From contig JAYPEI010000005.1 in assembly GCA_038125665.1 (NCBI GenBank), forward strand, positions 62,001-126,000: DNA of 64,000 nucleotides, read 5' to 3'. Every line of letters begins with the position of its first letter. Position 1 is the first letter of the stretch. Positions 63,516-64,000 of the stretch are shown here, piece after piece. A program made the translations under genes and the position numbers. Source of the DNA: CAILUG01 sp038125665. Lineage in GTDB: Bacteria; Pseudomonadota; Gammaproteobacteria; Pseudomonadales; Pseudohongiellaceae. The notes below the pieces were generated by a model. The model was given only the letters and a program-made list of their open reading frames with translations. It had not been told where the DNA came from and did no database searches.

Positions 63516-64000
63516 ATGCTGCTTTGGCTAACAGGATATCTCGCCGAACTGAATTCAGCATTTCAGGTTTTTCAGTATTTATCAGTGCGAGCTATTTTAG
63601 GTGCATTAACTGCACTAGCAATTGGGTTGTTGGTTGGACCAATAGTCATAAAGAAACTAAATAACTATCAGATTGGTCAAGTAGTTCGTGATAACGGACC
63701 GCAGTCCCATTTAAGTAAAGCAGGTACTCCTACTATGGGGGGCATGCTAATTCTCATTTGCATCATTTTATCTACTTTGCTCTGGTCTGATCTTAATGTG
63801 CATTACGTGTGGGTGGTGTTGGGAGTAACTTCTAGTTTTGGAGTAATTGGTTGGGTTGATGACTATCGCAAAATTTATCATAAAGATCCGAGGGGTTTAC
63901 CAGCTAAATGGAAGTATTTCTGGCAATCTGTATGTGGTGGTCTTGCCGTTGTCTACCTATATGTCATGGTACAAGTGCCTGCAGAAACGCAGTTTTTCGT
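63516..64000 (+). CDS. mraY: Phospho-MurNAc-pentapeptide transferase, 3'-truncated by window edge
   Basis: Integral membrane enzyme making lipid I from UDP-MurNAc-pentapeptide and undecaprenyl phosphate. Visible are the N-terminal MLLWLTGYLAEL, helix RAILGALTALAIG, the cytoplasmic loop SHLSKAGTPTMGG and the catalytic-site segment GWVDDYRK. About 160 codons lie in view of an expected ~360. GAGGAG precedes the ATG by about 7 bp. Confidence 0.96.
   Translation, partial: MLLWLTGYLAELNSAFQVFQYLSVRAILGALTALAIGLLVGPIVIKKLNNYQIGQVVRDNGPQSHLSKAGTPTMGGMLILICIILSTLLWSDLNVHYVWVVLGVTSSFGVIGWVDDYRKIYHKDPRGLPAKWKYFWQSVCGGLAVVYLYVMVQVPAETQFF

Overview
This window reads as a chromosome segment of a free-living, moderately AT-rich gammaproteobacterium. 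The gene order resembles Pseudomonas and its marine relatives (Pseudomonadales / former Cellvibrionales / OMG-like lineages). Support comes from several blocks in Pseudomonas-like order: acs-panD-panC-panB-pcnB-cbrB-gluQ-dksA; lptABC-rpoN-ptsN-rapZ-npr with kdsCD; ibaG-murA-hisG-hisD-algW; cysD-cysNC, zapE, rplM-rpsI, petA-petBC, sspAB, dolP, diaA, lpoA, rsmI; then rnpB and the mra/dcw cluster (mraZ-rsmH-ftsL-ftsI-murE-murF-mraY). I did this synteny comparison from memory, and the species is not identified.

Layout. 1-9.8 kb (minus strand): acetyl-CoA synthetase (cut by the window edge), pantothenate synthesis, a deoxynucleoside kinase where folK is expected, poly(A) polymerase, a degenerate CbrB-like regulator without a CbrA partner, GluQ, and a DksA with a very long lysine-rich tail. 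10-17.7 kb: a Rieske ferredoxin overlapping a PLP sulfur-amino-acid enzyme, a coiled-coil lipoprotein, a K+-dependent membrane pyrophosphatase, Mrp/ApbC, DarP and MgtE. 17.8-24.6 kb (minus): nitrogen-PTS, RapZ, RpoN, the LPS transport proteins LptA/B/C, and the Kdo enzymes KdsC/D. 24.8-28.9 kb (plus): MlaC, IbaG, MurA, HisG, HisD. 29-30.1 kb: a DegS/AlgW protease.

30.2-41.3 kb is the accessory stretch, lying where Pseudomonas goes from algW toward cysD. It holds small conserved genes, two aldehyde dehydrogenases, a LigW-like aromatic-acid decarboxylase, an acyl-CoA dehydrogenase and a TonB-dependent receptor. Two gene-free stretches of about 0.85 kb lie in or next to it. The gene set suggests uptake and breakdown of an aromatic or lignin-type compound. 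41.3-56.9 kb returns to housekeeping genes: sulfate activation, ZapG/ZapE, ribosomal proteins, a cytochrome bc1 complex with cytochrome b and c1 fused in one gene, stringent starvation proteins, envelope factors and RNase P RNA. 57-64 kb starts the division and cell-wall cluster behind an array of five 10-bp-spaced MraZ-type boxes.

The main theme of the unusual observations is erosion of conserved operons. cbrA, folK, pgi, hpf, hisC, yraN and most of the mla operon are absent from their usual positions, sometimes with clean 4-bp junctions and sometimes with a relic. Several remaining proteins have lost key motifs: the CbrB receiver and pore loops, the APS-kinase half of CysNC, and the FtsI SxN motif. 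I found no CRISPR array, tRNA gene, intact insertion sequence or prophage.
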